A stretch of 64,000 bases of DNA from assembly GCF_900091575.1 (NCBI RefSeq), contig NZ_FMCR01000007.1, forward strand, positions 310,001 through 374,000, written 5' to 3'. Shown piece after piece: positions 8,879-17,712 of this stretch (within the stretch, counting starts at the first letter, position 1; the number at the start of each line of letters is the position of its first letter). Both the position numbers and the translations under genes were made by a program. This DNA is from Micromonospora saelicesensis (lineage in GTDB: Bacteria; Actinomycetota; Actinomycetes; Mycobacteriales; Micromonosporaceae). Under the pieces are notes generated by a model that worked only from the letters and a program-made list of their open reading frames with translations, had not been told where the DNA came from and made no database searches.

Positions 8879-11056
8879 ATGCACCGGAAGTCTGCCCTGA
8901 GAAACGGCACCGCTGGCGTCGACGAAGTAGCACCTGACGGCCAACTGCCGACCTCTATCGCAGAGGATGCCGCGCGTCGATCCGCGGTCGCCGAGGAACA
9001 GGCGTTTCTGGACTTGGCAACGGCCCGGCGGGATGGGCTGGCCGATCACCTACAGGTCGAGCTTTCGTCAGAGCCCTTGGACGCGTTGGAGCGGGCCCGG
9101 CAGCGCATGCTCCGCCAGCAGTACGACGAGCTACGGCAAGCAGAGGACGGTCTCGTCTTCGGCCGCCTCGACGGCCTTGACGGCACCGTGCGCCACGTGG
9201 GCCGTGTCGGTCTCCGCAACGACGGCGAGGGCGCTGAGCCACTGCTGGTGGACTGGCGCGCTCCCGCAGCTCGGCCCTTCTACACCGCGACGGCTGTCGA
9301 CCCACAGGGTCAGGCGCGGCGCCGGCACATCCGCACGACGGGATCGGCCGTCGTCGGCGTGGACGACGAGCCCCTGGACGGGAGCACCACGGCGGACCTC
9401 GTCGGCGAAGGCGCTCTACTGGCCGCCCTCGACCAGCGCCGCACCGGTCGCATGTCGACGGCGATCTCCACCCTGCAACGCGAACAGGACGACATCATCC
9501 GGGCCGAGGCGACCGGCCCGCTGATCGTCCAGGGCGGCCCGGGCACGGGCAAGACAGTGGTTGCCCTGCACCGCGTCGCGTACCTGCTGTTCACCCACCG
9601 AAAGATGGCCGACCAGGCGGTCCTGGTCCTGGGCCCCTCGCCGCGGTTCCTCCGGTACATCGCCCAGGTGCTCCCGGCGCTCGGTGAGACCGCCGTCGTC
9701 TCGGCGACCTGCGACACCCTGCTGGCCGACGTTGAGGTGGGCCGCGACGAGAGCCGGCTTCTCGCCGAAATCAAGGGCCGCGCCCTCTGGCAGCCCACGC
9801 TCGAAAGCTACGTCGCGTCGCTGTTCCCCCGGCCGCGCGAGCTGAAGCTGCGCTGGGAGGGCGAGTTCTACGTCATCCCCGCCGCAACTGTGGCGCAGGC
9901 GCTCGCCTCGGCGGTGCAGGGGCGCCCGTACCACCGGGCCCGCGCGGCGTTCGCCGAGCAGTTGCATAACCTCCTGGCCGATGTCGTCGCCGAGCAGCGC
10001 GAGGCGCTGATGGCGGAGATGGAGGAAGGCTTCGAGGACATCCTCGCCCGCGTCGACAAGAGCATGGAGCATGACCACCACTCCACCCGGACGTCCACCG
10101 GCAGCGACATCGACGGGTTGCTCTCCGAGGAGGAAGTCGAACAGCTTCGTTGTCGTATCGCCGAGGACGCCACCATCGCCCGGTTCATCGAGGCATGGTG
10201 GCCCACCCTCGACCCCGAAGCCCTGCTGGCTGATTTCCTGACCGACCGCACCCTGCTGGCCCGGTTCGCCCCGCAGCTGTCCCCCGAGGAGATCACGGCC
10301 GTCGCGGCCGAGCCCGCTCCATGGGCATCCAGCGACATCCCTCTGCTCGACGCCCTCGCCGACCTGCTCGGCGAGGTCGACACCCCGCAACCACAGGGCG
10401 AGTTCCTCGCCGATCGCGCTCGCCGCCACCGCGGCTGGGTGTACGGCCACGTCGTGATCGACGAGGCGCAGGAGCTTTCCGAAATGCAGTGGCAGATGGT
10501 TCTCCGGCGCTGTCCCAGTCGCTCCATCACCGCCGCCGGCGACATCGACCAGGCCGAGGCAGCGCACCGGCACACCACCTGGGCACAAGCGGTGCGGGCT
10601 GCCTTCGGAGACCGCTGGACCGGCGCGGAACTCACCATCTGCTACCGGACCCCACGCGAGGTCATGGACCTCACCGAATCGGTCCTGGAGAAGGCTGGCA
10701 GCCACAACACTCCGCCACGAGCGTTACGTTCCTCCGGCATCGCCCCCTGGGAGCTCACCATCACCCCCGCTGAGGTTGCCGGCGCCGCCGTGGAAGCGGT
10801 GCGGCAGTTGCAGCAACGGTGGCACGGTGGCACGGTCGGCGTCATCGCCCCCGCGGAGCGCATCGCCACACTCCAAGCCGTACTGAGGGATGTGCCGGTG
10901 CTCACCGCAACCCAGTCCAAGGGACTGGAATGGGACGCGACGCTCCTCATCGACCCTCAGGGCATCGCCGCCGAACCGCGCGGTTGGAACGGCCTCTACG
11001 TCGCGCTCACCCGATGCACCCAGGAACTCGGACAGCTGACACTCACGCGGCAATGA
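8879..11056 (+). CDS. helD: HelD-like superfamily I helicase / RNA polymerase recycling factor
   Basis: A 725-residue UvrD/Rep-related ATPase. An N-terminal coiled-coil region (about residues 40-85, EEQAFLDLATARRDGL onward) precedes the helicase core: Walker A GGPGTGKT at 219-226, Walker B VVIDEAQ with Asp/Glu at 528-529, and the late motif YVALTR near the C-terminus. This order is that of HelD, which in Gram-positive bacteria binds RNA polymerase and removes stalled complexes; in some actinomycetes a relative confers rifamycin tolerance. I chose ATG 8879 because AAGGA lies 7 nt before it; longer starts exist to 8795. No rifamycin-associated element was recognised upstream. It is monocistronic. 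Confidence 0.88.
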   Translation: MHRKSALRNGTAGVDEVAPDGQLPTSIAEDAARRSAVAEEQAFLDLATARRDGLADHLQVELSSEPLDALERARQRMLRQQYDELRQAEDGLVFGRLDGLDGTVRHVGRVGLRNDGEGAEPLLVDWRAPAARPFYTATAVDPQGQARRRHIRTTGSAVVGVDDEPLDGSTTADLVGEGALLAALDQRRTGRMSTAISTLQREQDDIIRAEATGPLIVQGGPGTGKTVVALHRVAYLLFTHRKMADQAVLVLGPSPRFLRYIAQVLPALGETAVVSATCDTLLADVEVGRDESRLLAEIKGRALWQPTLESYVASLFPRPRELKLRWEGEFYVIPAATVAQALASAVQGRPYHRARAAFAEQLHNLLADVVAEQREALMAEMEEGFEDILARVDKSMEHDHHSTRTSTGSDIDGLLSEEEVEQLRCRIAEDATIARFIEAWWPTLDPEALLADFLTDRTLLARFAPQLSPEEITAVAAEPAPWASSDIPLLDALADLLGEVDTPQPQGEFLADRARRHRGWVYGHVVIDEAQELSEMQWQMVLRRCPSRSITAAGDIDQAEAAHRHTTWAQAVRAAFGDRWTGAELTICYRTPREVMDLTESVLEKAGSHNTPPRALRSSGIAPWELTITPAEVAGAAVEAVRQLQQRWHGGTVGVIAPAERIATLQAVLRDVPVLTATQSKGLEWDATLLIDPQGIAAEPRGWNGLYVALTRCTQELGQLTLTRQ

Positions 11057-11187
11057 GATTGCGCGGCTCAGCCGCGTAGGCAGCAGTGATGGCCGACACT
11101 TTCCCGACGGCATCACGCCGATGGAGGAGAAGCTGGCTCATCCAGCGTTGCCGGTGTCCGCCGCGCATCAGTGATCATTGAGCGGTG

Positions 11188-12180
11188 ATGACCCCTGCGG
11201 CACCGCCGGCCGACTCCGGTGCGTTCTCGTTGGCAGTTCCGCCACTGTTCGCCGCGTTGGCTCCGGCGCGGAGCATCCTCATCGCCGGAGCCGGCGGGGG
11301 TTTCGACGTGTACGCGGGCCTGCCCTTGGCGTTCGCCTTGTGGCGCGCCGGCGTGCAGGTGCACCTGGCCAGCCTCTCCTTCTCGGAACTCGAGTTGATC
11401 GACCGAGACGCGTGGGTGGTGGAGCACGTCGCAGCGGTTCAGCCGGATACCACCAGCTCCGACTGGTACTTCCCGGAGCGGACGCTCGCCCGATGGCTGG
11501 CGGCTCAGCAACTGCCGTCGACGGTGTACGCGTTTCCACCGCTCGGTGTCCAGCCGCTGCGGACGGCGTACCGGCACCTGGTGCAACACCTCGACATCGA
11601 CGCGGTGGTGCTGGTCGACGGCGGCACCGACGTGCTGCTGCGCGGCGACGAAAGCAATCTCGGCACTCCGGTGGAGGACATGACCAGCCTGGCCGCCGTG
11701 GCCGCGCTGGACGTACCGGTCAAGCTGGTGACCAGTCTGGGCTTCGGCATCGACGCCTACGACGGCGTCAACCATGTCGAGGTGTTGGAGAACCTGGCCG
11801 CGCTGGACCGCGACGGTGGTTACCTCGGTGCTCTGTCCATTCCCGGTTCCAGCCGGGAGGCAGAGCTCTACCGCGCTGCCGTCGCTGACGCCCAGGCGGC
11901 CACCCCGCAGCGGCCGAGCATCGTTCAGGGACAGATCGCCGCCGCCACCAGCGGTGAGTTCGGGGACGTCCGGTTCACCCGACGCACCGGCGGCGGTGAC
12001 CTGTTCGTCAACCCGCTGATGGCGATCTACTTCACCGTCGACCTCGACAAACTCGCGGCCCGATGTCTCTACCTCGACCGCATCGAGAACACCATCGGCA
12101 GACGACAGGTCATCACACGCATCCAAGCGTTCCGCGACGAGCTTCTCGGCGCCCGCATCCCCCGCGCTTTCCCGCACTGA
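11188..12180 (+). CDS. DUF1152 family protein
   Basis: A 330-residue protein with the glycine-rich AGAGGGFDVYAG near residue 33 that marks DUF1152, followed by alternating strands and helices with conserved acidic segments (VVLVDGGTDVLLRGDE, about 145-160; TSLGFGID; FTRRTGGGDLFVNP). The biochemical role of this family is unknown; the N-terminal motif suggests a nucleotide-binding Rossmann-like fold. GTG 11185 and ATG 11188 are both possible starts. It follows the helicase gene by 130 bp and precedes a methyltransferase by about 50 bp, but both neighbours seem to have their own starts. Confidence 0.8.
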   Translation: MTPAAPPADSGAFSLAVPPLFAALAPARSILIAGAGGGFDVYAGLPLAFALWRAGVQVHLASLSFSELELIDRDAWVVEHVAAVQPDTTSSDWYFPERTLARWLAAQQLPSTVYAFPPLGVQPLRTAYRHLVQHLDIDAVVLVDGGTDVLLRGDESNLGTPVEDMTSLAAVAALDVPVKLVTSLGFGIDAYDGVNHVEVLENLAALDRDGGYLGALSIPGSSREAELYRAAVADAQAATPQRPSIVQGQIAAATSGEFGDVRFTRRTGGGDLFVNPLMAIYFTVDLDKLAARCLYLDRIENTIGRRQVITRIQAFRDELLGARIPRAFPH

Positions 12181-12232
12181 TCGCCCGGACGGCGGCAGGT
12201 GCGGGTGGGCATTGGCTCCTACAGTCCTCCCC

Positions 12233-12895
12233 GTGGACGCCAAGACCGAAGAGTTACGAGCCGCGCACGACGTCCTCGCCGAGCTCTATGCGGAACGCCT
12301 TTCTGACGCTCTGGATCGCATGCCAGCGGAGAGAGCCGTCCTCGACCTGTTCTGCGTACTGGCGCTTGCCGCGGGGCTGGGCACCAACGTGGGCGACGTC
12401 GGCTGCGGAACGGGGCGCCTCGCGCCCTACCTGTCGGCCCAGGGCCTGGCGCCCTGGGGAGTCGACCTCTCACCCGAGATGATCCGCGTGGCCCGCCGTG
12501 ACCATGCGGCGTACCGATTCGACGTTGCCGAACTGCGTGAGCTGCCCTTCGAGGACGCGTCGCTGGTAGGGGTGGTCTGCTGGTACTCCCTCATCTTCCT
12601 GGCACCGGCCGATCGACAAGCCGCCTTCGGCGAGCTGTATCGCGTCGTCAGGCCGGGCGGCTATCTGGTGACCGCCTTCAAGGCCGGGACCAGTCAGGTC
12701 CGACGCGCGGGACGCAGCAGCAATCTTGGCGTCGAGTTCGACCTCTACTGGCAGACACCGCAGGAGATGGAGCAAGGTCTCACCGACGCTGGCTTCACCA
12801 CCGTGTTCTGGGGTGGCGTCCCTGCCGATGGACCGGACAGCCCCGCCCAGGGGTATCTCCTCACCCAGAAAGCTGTGGCCCAGGCACCGCGTTGA
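12233..12895 (+). CDS. SAM-dependent methyltransferase (class I)
   Basis: A 220-residue Rossmann methyltransferase. Motif I is VGDVGCGTGRLA near residue 55, followed by GVDLSPEMIRVA (motif II region), FDVAELRELPFEDASL (motif III/acidic loop) and the post-motif YRVVRPGGYLV strand. The substrate cannot be deduced; such stand-alone enzymes act on small molecules. I chose GTG 12233 because TACAGT (12220-12225) lies 7 nt before it, the leaderless pattern repeated across this window; the longer TTG start at 12212 would overlap that box. It has no obvious operon partner. Confidence 0.85.
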   Translation: MDAKTEELRAAHDVLAELYAERLSDALDRMPAERAVLDLFCVLALAAGLGTNVGDVGCGTGRLAPYLSAQGLAPWGVDLSPEMIRVARRDHAAYRFDVAELRELPFEDASLVGVVCWYSLIFLAPADRQAAFGELYRVVRPGGYLVTAFKAGTSQVRRAGRSSNLGVEFDLYWQTPQEMEQGLTDAGFTTVFWGGVPADGPDSPAQGYLLTQKAVAQAPR

Positions 12896-12925
12896 CGACG
12901 GCAAGTCGAAGTAGGCCGGCGGGGT

Positions 12926-12942
12926 GTCACCCGGTTGGTCAC
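12926..12942. repeat. Copy 1 of the GTCAC-N7-GTCAC dispersed repeat
   Basis: The 17-mer GTCACCCGGTTGGTCAC lies in the 50-bp gap between two convergent genes. Related copies are at 47279-47295, 47890-47906, 57423-57439 and 58372-58388, with a partial copy at 44266-44278. Confidence 0.6.
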
Positions 12943-12946
12943 AGCA

Positions 12947-13291
12947 CTAGATCGTGCTGTCCTCCAGCTTGCTGAGCATCACGTCGACGTCGCTGGAGCG
13001 GATCATCTCTCCCAGGGCCGCCACCATCGCCTCGACTCCGGGCCTGGGAATGATGACCAGGTCGGAGCACGAGAAGTATCGGCCGCCTCCAACCTCCCCG
13101 GCCCCAGCCCACCGTTGCAGGAGACGGGCGATTTCATCCGTCGTCATGAACGTGGCGTACCGACGGGTGCCGTCAGCAAGGTACAGGTGCGCATCGATGT
13201 TGTCGGCAGTCTCCGGCTCGTCGTCCTCGCCGGCCATGAAATGAACACGAGCGCCCTCGACCACGCGGTCCCATTCCGCTGTCTGACTCAC
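12947..13291 (-). CDS. Small uncharacterised protein
   Basis: A 114-residue acidic protein (with GTG 13291; ATG 13324 is an alternative). It contains GARVHFMAGEDDEPETAD, a DAHLYLADGTRRYATFMTTDEI segment and a C-terminal VEAMVAALGEMIRSSDVD helix. The pattern of short beta strands then helices resembles compact immunity-like or regulatory proteins, but I cannot name a family. GATGAT lies 6 nt before the GTG, in line with a leaderless start. It is convergent with the methyltransferase gene and divergent from nothing close; the hydrolase gene downstream on the map is on the same strand but nearly 100 bp away. Confidence 0.6.
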   Translation of the reverse strand: MSQTAEWDRVVEGARVHFMAGEDDEPETADNIDAHLYLADGTRRYATFMTTDEIARLLQRWAGAGEVGGGRYFSCSDLVIIPRPGVEAMVAALGEMIRSSDVDVMLSKLEDSTI

Positions 13292-13389
13292 CGAAGCATC
13301 ATCGCAGCTTCGGACGCTCGGCATGGGCACCGTTCTGCTCGGCACCGACAGCGGTGGAGTGAACCGGACCGCCGCTTCGGCAAGCCTGG

Positions 13390-14163
13390 TCAACCCCGAC
13401 GACTCTTGGACATCTGCATCGAGCGTGCCGTGGCGCGGGCTGCGGTGTCGATGAGGTCTGCGACCGGGCCGGGTTGCGAGACTGCCACCGCGTGGGAAGC
13501 GGCGATCTCCACTGTCGTGGACCCCGCCCTGTCGGCCAGGAAGCGCTGCAGGTCCGGCGGAATGCCCTGGTCCTGGGTGGTGATCAGGGTCCAGGAGGGG
13601 ATCGTCTTCCAGGCGGCCTTCGTCACGCCCTCCTCCTGGGCGCTCGCGGACGCGGGCCGCTGCGTTGCCGCCATGATCTCCGCGGTGCCGCGATCCACGT
13701 CGGCGGCGAACACCTCGGGGTACTTGTCCTGCAGGATGTACTGATCCATGGTCGTGCCGCCGTCGTCGGAGGGGATCGGCACCATATTGATGCTGGTGGC
13801 GAGCTGACTTCCGGGATACTTGCCGAGCAGCCCGATCACACTTTCGCCTACGTCCGGGCTCACGCTGGCGACGTACACCAGGGCCTTGACGTTGGAGGCA
13901 CCAGCCGCGGCCTCGGTCATGACCAGCCCGCCGTAGGAATGGGCGGCCATCACGACCGGTCCAGGCAAGCTGTCCAGGAGAGCCCGCACGTAAGCGGCGT
14001 CCTTCTGCACACCGCGCAGCGGGTTGGCGACGGCAATGACCGGGTACCCCCGACGTTTGAGGTTGGCAATCACCCCATTCCAACTCGACGAGCCGGCGAA
14101 TGCCCCGTGGATCAGCACAACTGTCGGCATCTCCTGGGCAGACATGTCAGGAGCAGCGCTCAT
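13390..14163 (-). CDS. Alpha/beta hydrolase (EstC-like)
   Basis: A 257-residue cytoplasmic alpha/beta hydrolase. VVLIHGAFAGSSSW (about 15-28) forms the oxyanion-hole strand; the nucleophile elbow AHSYGG puts the catalytic Ser at 76; an acidic residue sits in TTQDQG and the catalytic His in ASHAVA near the C-terminus. The short N-terminus, lack of a signal and the loop GDVGES-like VSPDVGESV match esterases often annotated as EstC/salicylate-esterase-like. Start ATG 14163 has AAGGA seven nt upstream; the longer open frame to 14241 has no such site. Its promoter region is shared with the divergent TetR gene. Confidence 0.85.
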   Translation of the reverse strand: MSAAPDMSAQEMPTVVLIHGAFAGSSSWNGVIANLKRRGYPVIAVANPLRGVQKDAAYVRALLDSLPGPVVMAAHSYGGLVMTEAAAGASNVKALVYVASVSPDVGESVIGLLGKYPGSQLATSINMVPIPSDDGGTTMDQYILQDKYPEVFAADVDRGTAEIMAATQRPASASAQEEGVTKAAWKTIPSWTLITTQDQGIPPDLQRFLADRAGSTTVEIAASHAVAVSQPGPVADLIDTAARATARSMQMSKSRRG

Positions 14164-14492
14164 CTGGAGTTCCTTTCGAAGGGCTCGCCACCCGCTGCCC
14201 GCGTATGCAGGCCGGACCGACGAGGACGGTCGACGGAGCATTTCCGCGGCATTGCGAATCAGCCCGCGCGATCCCGGCTCCGATGGGGTTGCCGCATCCA
14301 GAATCCCGCATTGACGAGGCCGCTGTCAGCGAGATCGAAGAACGGAGTGCCTCGTCAAACACCTGGCCGGGGCCCGACTCCGACACGAGATGACCTGCCG
14401 GTCACTGTTCGCACGCTGTGCGGCAATCGGGTGCCACGCCCAATGCCCTCAGGTACAGATCAGACCGAACGTTCTGTCGCTAAGATGGTTGG
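14164..14492. other. Divergent intergenic region between hydrolase and TetR genes
   Basis: This 329-bp stretch has no convincing gene. It holds the ribosome site and promoter of the minus-strand hydrolase and, at its right end, the TetR operator and the TAAGAT -10 box located 6 nt before the TetR ATG. The middle, 14240-14440, shows no feature I can support. Confidence 0.6.
14463..14478. promoter_or_regulatory. TetR operator O1 (autoregulatory)
   Basis: GACCGAACGTTCTGTC is a 16-bp palindrome with one mismatched pair. It lies immediately before the TAAGAT box (14481-14486) of the TetR gene, within the promoter spacer. Near-identical sites flank the promoter of the redox operon at 17661-17676 and 17713-17728. 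Confidence 0.75.
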
Positions 14493-15101
14493 ATGGCGAG
14501 CGACGAACCCAGTGCCCGACCCTCTGAGGCACGTTTCAAGCTTCTGCGCACGGCGACCAGGATCTTCTACGCGGAGGGCATTCACGCCGTCGGCGTCGAC
14601 CGGATCATCGCCGAGGCGAAGGTGACCAGGGCTACTTTCTACCGGCACTTCCCCAGCAAGGACGACCTCATCCTGGCCTACCTGCGTGAGGTGCATCAGC
14701 TGGAGCGCGGCATGGTCGACGAGGCCCTCGCCGCCAACCGATCGCCGGTCGAGCCGCTCCTGGCCATCGCCAATTCCATCGCTCAGAACATCCAGTCCCC
14801 CGGGTTCCGTGGGTGCGCGTTCCTGAACGCCGCAGCGGAATACCCCGACACGAACCATCCCGTGCACCAAGAACTCATGGCCCACCGGGCATGGTTCCTG
14901 GGCACCATCACCGCGCTCATGGCGCAGGTCCACGAAGGAACGGCGGATCCTGCGGCGCGCCATTTCGTCATGCTCCGGGACGGCGCCATGGCGGCCGGAT
15001 GCCTCTCCGACCCCACGTTGGTGTCCGAGACCTTCCTGCGCGGTGTCGAAGGACTCCTCAGGATCAACTCGGAGCGACAGTCGGCAGAGTCGGCCCGTTA
15101 G
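14493..15101 (+). CDS. TetR-family transcriptional repressor
   Basis: A 202-residue TetR regulator. The N-terminal DNA-binding domain is complete (ARFKLLRTATRIFYAEG, then VDRIIAEAKVTRATFYRHF, residues about 12-52), with a larger ligand-binding half containing GCAFLNAAAEYPD. ATG 14493 lies 6 nt after TAAGAT, so the transcript is probably leaderless, and operator O1 overlaps this promoter, implying autorepression. The gene is convergent with the redox operon at 15238-17614, whose promoter carries two more copies of the operator. I infer that this protein represses that operon and is released by a small, possibly redox-active, ligand. Confidence 0.92.
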   Translation: MASDEPSARPSEARFKLLRTATRIFYAEGIHAVGVDRIIAEAKVTRATFYRHFPSKDDLILAYLREVHQLERGMVDEALAANRSPVEPLLAIANSIAQNIQSPGFRGCAFLNAAAEYPDTNHPVHQELMAHRAWFLGTITALMAQVHEGTADPAARHFVMLRDGAMAAGCLSDPTLVSETFLRGVEGLLRINSERQSAESAR

Positions 15102-15130
15102 CCCAGCACGACCACGCCGCACGACCTGGG

Positions 15131-15163
15131 GCTGGGCCACCCCCGGTAAGGGGATGGCCCAGC
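15131..15163. terminator. Bidirectional terminator between convergent TetR gene and redox operon
   Basis: The arms GCTGGGCCA (15131-15139) and TGGCCCAGC (15155-15163) pair perfectly, and CCCC/GGGG extend the stem inward around a five-base loop with one mismatch. It sits midway between two converging stops. Confidence 0.7.
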
Positions 15164-15237
15164 TCCTCAGTGTTGCCGCCAGCGGTTGAGGCCGCCCTCG
15201 CTCGCCGGCGACGGCGCGGACGGCCGTACGGCTCAGA

Positions 15238-16677
15238 TCAGCGGCCGTACGCCTCCAGCAGGCGCAGCCAGACCTCGCTGACGGTCGGGTACGCGGGCAC
15301 GGCGTGCCACAGCCGCTCCAGTGGGACCTCGCCGACGATGGCGATCGTCGCGGCGTGGATCAGTTCCGCGACGTCCGGGCCGACGAGGGTGAGGCCGACT
15401 ATCACCCGTCGGTCCTCGTCCACGACCATCCGGGCCTGCCCCTGGTAGTCGTCGGCGTGCAACGCGGCCCCGGCGACGGCGGCCAGGTCGTAGTCGACCA
15501 CCCGGACCCGCAGCCCGGCGGCCTCGGCGGCGGCTGCGGTCAGCCCCACCGACGCGACCTCCGGGTCGGTGAAGACGACCTGCGGCACGGCGCGCTCGTC
15601 GGCGGTGGCGACGTGCCGACCCCACGGGCGGTCGTCTGCCGCTTCGCCAGTGGCCCGCGCCACGATCACGTCGCCCACCGCGCGAGCCTGGTACTTGCCC
15701 TGGTGGGTCAGGAGCACACGCCGGTTGACGTCCCCGGCCGCGTACAGCCATCCGTCGCCGATCAACGCGCCGGCAGCGTCGACCACCCGCAGGGTGTCGT
15801 CGACAGTGAGCCAGGCGCCCGGCTTCAGCCCGATCCGGTCGAGGCCGACGTCGTGCGTGTTCGGCGTACGGCCGATCGCGACGAGGATCTCGTCGGCCTC
15901 GACCTGGTCGCCGCCGGTGAGCGTGATGTGCACCGTGCCGTCGCCGTCGCGGCGCACCGACGTGGCCTCGGCACCGAGTTGCACCGACACGCCAGCTTCC
16001 CGCAGTGACTGCGTGACCCGCTCGCCGACGAACGGCTCCGCCTGAGTGAGCACTCCGTCGCGGACGAGCACCGTCACCGCCGATCCGAGGCCGGCGTACG
16101 CGGTCGCCATCTCCGTGGCCACCACGCCACCACCGATGATGGCGAGCCGGCCGGGAACCTCGCTCGCGGCGGCTGCCTCACGGCTGGTCCACGGTGCCGC
16201 CTCGCGCAGACCGGCGATGTCCGGCACCAGTGCGCCACTTCCGGTCGCGATGACGACCGCGTGTCGGGCGGTGAGCGAGGTGGTGGCGCCGTCCGCCCCA
16301 GTCACCTCGACGATCCGGTCGGAGCTGATCCGCCCCTGGCCCCGATACAGGGCGATCCCCGCGGAGTCCAACCAGGACACCTGGCCGTCGTCGTTCCAGT
16401 GCGAGGCGACGGTGTCCCGGCGGCGCAGCACGGCTGCCGCGTCCAGCTCGCCGGTCACCGCCTCGCGCGCACCGGGCAGCTGACGAGCCGCCCGGAGCGC
16501 GGCCTGGCTGCGCAGCAACGCCTTGGTCGGCATGCAGGCCCAGTACGAGCACTCGCCACCCACCAGTTCCCGCTCGACGATCGCGGCGGTCAGGCCACCC
16601 TGCACGACGCGGTCGGCGACGTTCTCCCCCACCGGCCCCGCGCCGATGACAACGACGTCGTACGTGGCGTTCTGCAC
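15238..16677 (-). CDS. FAD/NAD(P)-dependent disulfide-oxidoreductase-like flavoprotein
   Basis: A 479-residue member of the dihydrolipoamide dehydrogenase/mercuric reductase superfamily. The FAD-binding GAGPVGE is at 12-18; the redox-active pair is C43-x4-C48 within GGECSYWACMPTK, an unusual intervening SYWA. The second dinucleotide-binding motif IIGGGVVATEMA is near 180, a GD-containing FAD motif (YAAGDV) near 320, and the dimerisation-domain active-site HAVPAYPTVSE near the end. It therefore has a complete active site. GTG 16677 follows AAGGGAG and lies one base after the stop of the preceding membrane-protein gene, so it is the last gene of a three-gene operon. Substrate unknown; a quinone, thiol or metal reductase is possible. 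Confidence 0.9.
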   Translation of the reverse strand: MQNATYDVVVIGAGPVGENVADRVVQGGLTAAIVERELVGGECSYWACMPTKALLRSQAALRAARQLPGAREAVTGELDAAAVLRRRDTVASHWNDDGQVSWLDSAGIALYRGQGRISSDRIVEVTGADGATTSLTARHAVVIATGSGALVPDIAGLREAAPWTSREAAAASEVPGRLAIIGGGVVATEMATAYAGLGSAVTVLVRDGVLTQAEPFVGERVTQSLREAGVSVQLGAEATSVRRDGDGTVHITLTGGDQVEADEILVAIGRTPNTHDVGLDRIGLKPGAWLTVDDTLRVVDAAGALIGDGWLYAAGDVNRRVLLTHQGKYQARAVGDVIVARATGEAADDRPWGRHVATADERAVPQVVFTDPEVASVGLTAAAAEAAGLRVRVVDYDLAAVAGAALHADDYQGQARMVVDEDRRVIVGLTLVGPDVAELIHAATIAIVGEVPLERLWHAVPAYPTVSEVWLRLLEAYGR

Positions 16678-16678
16678 G

Positions 16679-17236
16679 TCAGTCTCCCTTCGCGGCGCGG
16701 CCGAGGCGGATGGCCGCGATGAGGAAGAAGATGGCGCCGGGGATGGCGTAGCCGATCGCGTTGGTCAGCGCCGGGTCGTCCGCGGAGGCGGCCGCGACGA
16801 ATGATCCACCGGCGATGACGGAGATGCCGCCACTGATGATCATCGGCCACTGGCCACCCATCTTGCGGCGGGTGACGGCCACGATCAGCTGCACCAGTCC
16901 GGCCACGACCGCCCAGGCGCCCCAGACCCGCAGGACCGCAGGGATGCCGGACGCGCCGGCGACGCCCAGGCCCACCGCGGCGAGCAGGCTGATCGCGACG
17001 TTCACGTACAGCAGGGTGGGCGACCCGGTGGCCCGCGACGCACGAACGTCGACGATGGCGGCGGCCACGTCGAACAGCGGGTAGAGCACGAGCAGCGCGG
17101 CGGTGAGGGGGTTGAGGTGCTTGGCGAGTGGGAACGTCACGGCAGCCCAGACGATTGCGAAGGCGAAGCGACCGAAGTACAACCGCCGCAGGGCAGCGGC
17201 CGTCGTCGAGATGCCGGGAACGGCAAGGGTGGTCAT
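16679..17236 (-). CDS. Polytopic membrane protein (DUF308/HdeD-like)
   Basis: A 185-residue protein with about six hydrophobic segments (FGRFAFAIVWAAVTFPLA, LLVLYPLFDVAAAIV, LYVNVAISLLAAVGLGVAGA, VWGAWAVVAGLVQLIVAV, IISGGISVIAGGSFVAAA, GYAIPGAIFFLIAAI). Repeated Gly-rich helices and short loops resemble the HdeD/DUF308 family, which has no firm function. It is the middle gene of the TetR-controlled operon. ATG 17236 has GAGAGG six nt upstream; ATG 17242 would be too close to it. It could serve as a membrane anchor or quinone-pool partner for the flavoprotein, which is an inference from context only. Confidence 0.8.
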   Translation of the reverse strand: MTTLAVPGISTTAAALRRLYFGRFAFAIVWAAVTFPLAKHLNPLTAALLVLYPLFDVAAAIVDVRASRATGSPTLLYVNVAISLLAAVGLGVAGASGIPAVLRVWGAWAVVAGLVQLIVAVTRRKMGGQWPMIISGGISVIAGGSFVAAASADDPALTNAIGYAIPGAIFFLIAAIRLGRAAKGD

Positions 17237-17314
17237 GGTCATCCTCTCGGTGATTCCGGAGCGAAGGGGACGCCCAGCGGGGGGCGGGCCGCCGCCGGGA
17301 GGGGAAGGGCGGTG

Positions 17315-17614
17315 CTACTCGATGTTTGAGAACAGCCCCGTGATCTCCACCTGAGCGCCCTGGAGCCCACCGAAGACGGCACCGGCAGCGGGCGTCGCGA
17401 CTGCGGCGGAGGCGTCCTCGTAGCTGGCGAAGTACAGGTCGAGCGTCCGGTAAGCGGGGGTGGGCGTGCCGTCCTCCTTTGGCCACACCTTGGCCGACTC
17501 GATCCGCTGAAGCTTCGGGAACGTCTCGGCGGCCCGGCGTACGTCGGCGTAGATCTTCTCGAACTCGTCGGGGTCCGCGGGGTTACCGATGACGAGGGTG
17601 ATCTTGGTAGGCAT
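17315..17614 (-). CDS. EthD-domain (ferredoxin-like dimeric alpha/beta barrel) protein
   Basis: A 99-residue protein with the EthD-type pattern: MPTKITLVIGNPADPDEF strand-helix start, FPKLQRIESAKVWP, a LDLYFASYEDASAAVATPAA segment and a C-terminal AQVEITGLFSNIE strand. Such dimeric barrel proteins act in degradation of ethers, polyketide aromatics and quinones. It is the first gene of the operon, with GGAGAC four nt before the ATG, and sits behind the double-operator promoter at 17661-17728. I infer that it processes or sequesters the inducing compound. Family is secure at the fold level; the reaction is unknown. Confidence 0.82.
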   Translation of the reverse strand: MPTKITLVIGNPADPDEFEKIYADVRRAAETFPKLQRIESAKVWPKEDGTPTPAYRTLDLYFASYEDASAAVATPAAGAVFGGLQGAQVEITGLFSNIE

Positions 17615-17660
17615 GGCGGTCTCCTTCAGGCACAGCCGCACACCTGGCTGGCACTAGGTA

Positions 17661-17676
17661 GAACGAACGTTCTGTC
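17661..17676. promoter_or_regulatory. TetR operator O2 (at transcription start of redox operon)
   Basis: GAACGAACGTTCTGTC differs from the TetR autoregulatory site at one of 16 positions. It begins right after the -10 box of the minus-strand promoter, so a bound repressor would cover the transcription start. Confidence 0.75.
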
Positions 17677-17683
17677 CCCGAGA

Positions 17684-17712
17684 ACCGTACCGACTCGGAC
17701 CGCCACCGTCAA
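17684..17712 (-). promoter_or_regulatory. Promoter of the TetR-controlled redox operon
   Basis: On the minus strand TTGACG (17712-17707), a 17-bp spacer and TACGGT (17689-17684) form a near-consensus promoter. Operator O3 abuts the -35 and operator O2 follows the -10. Confidence 0.7.
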
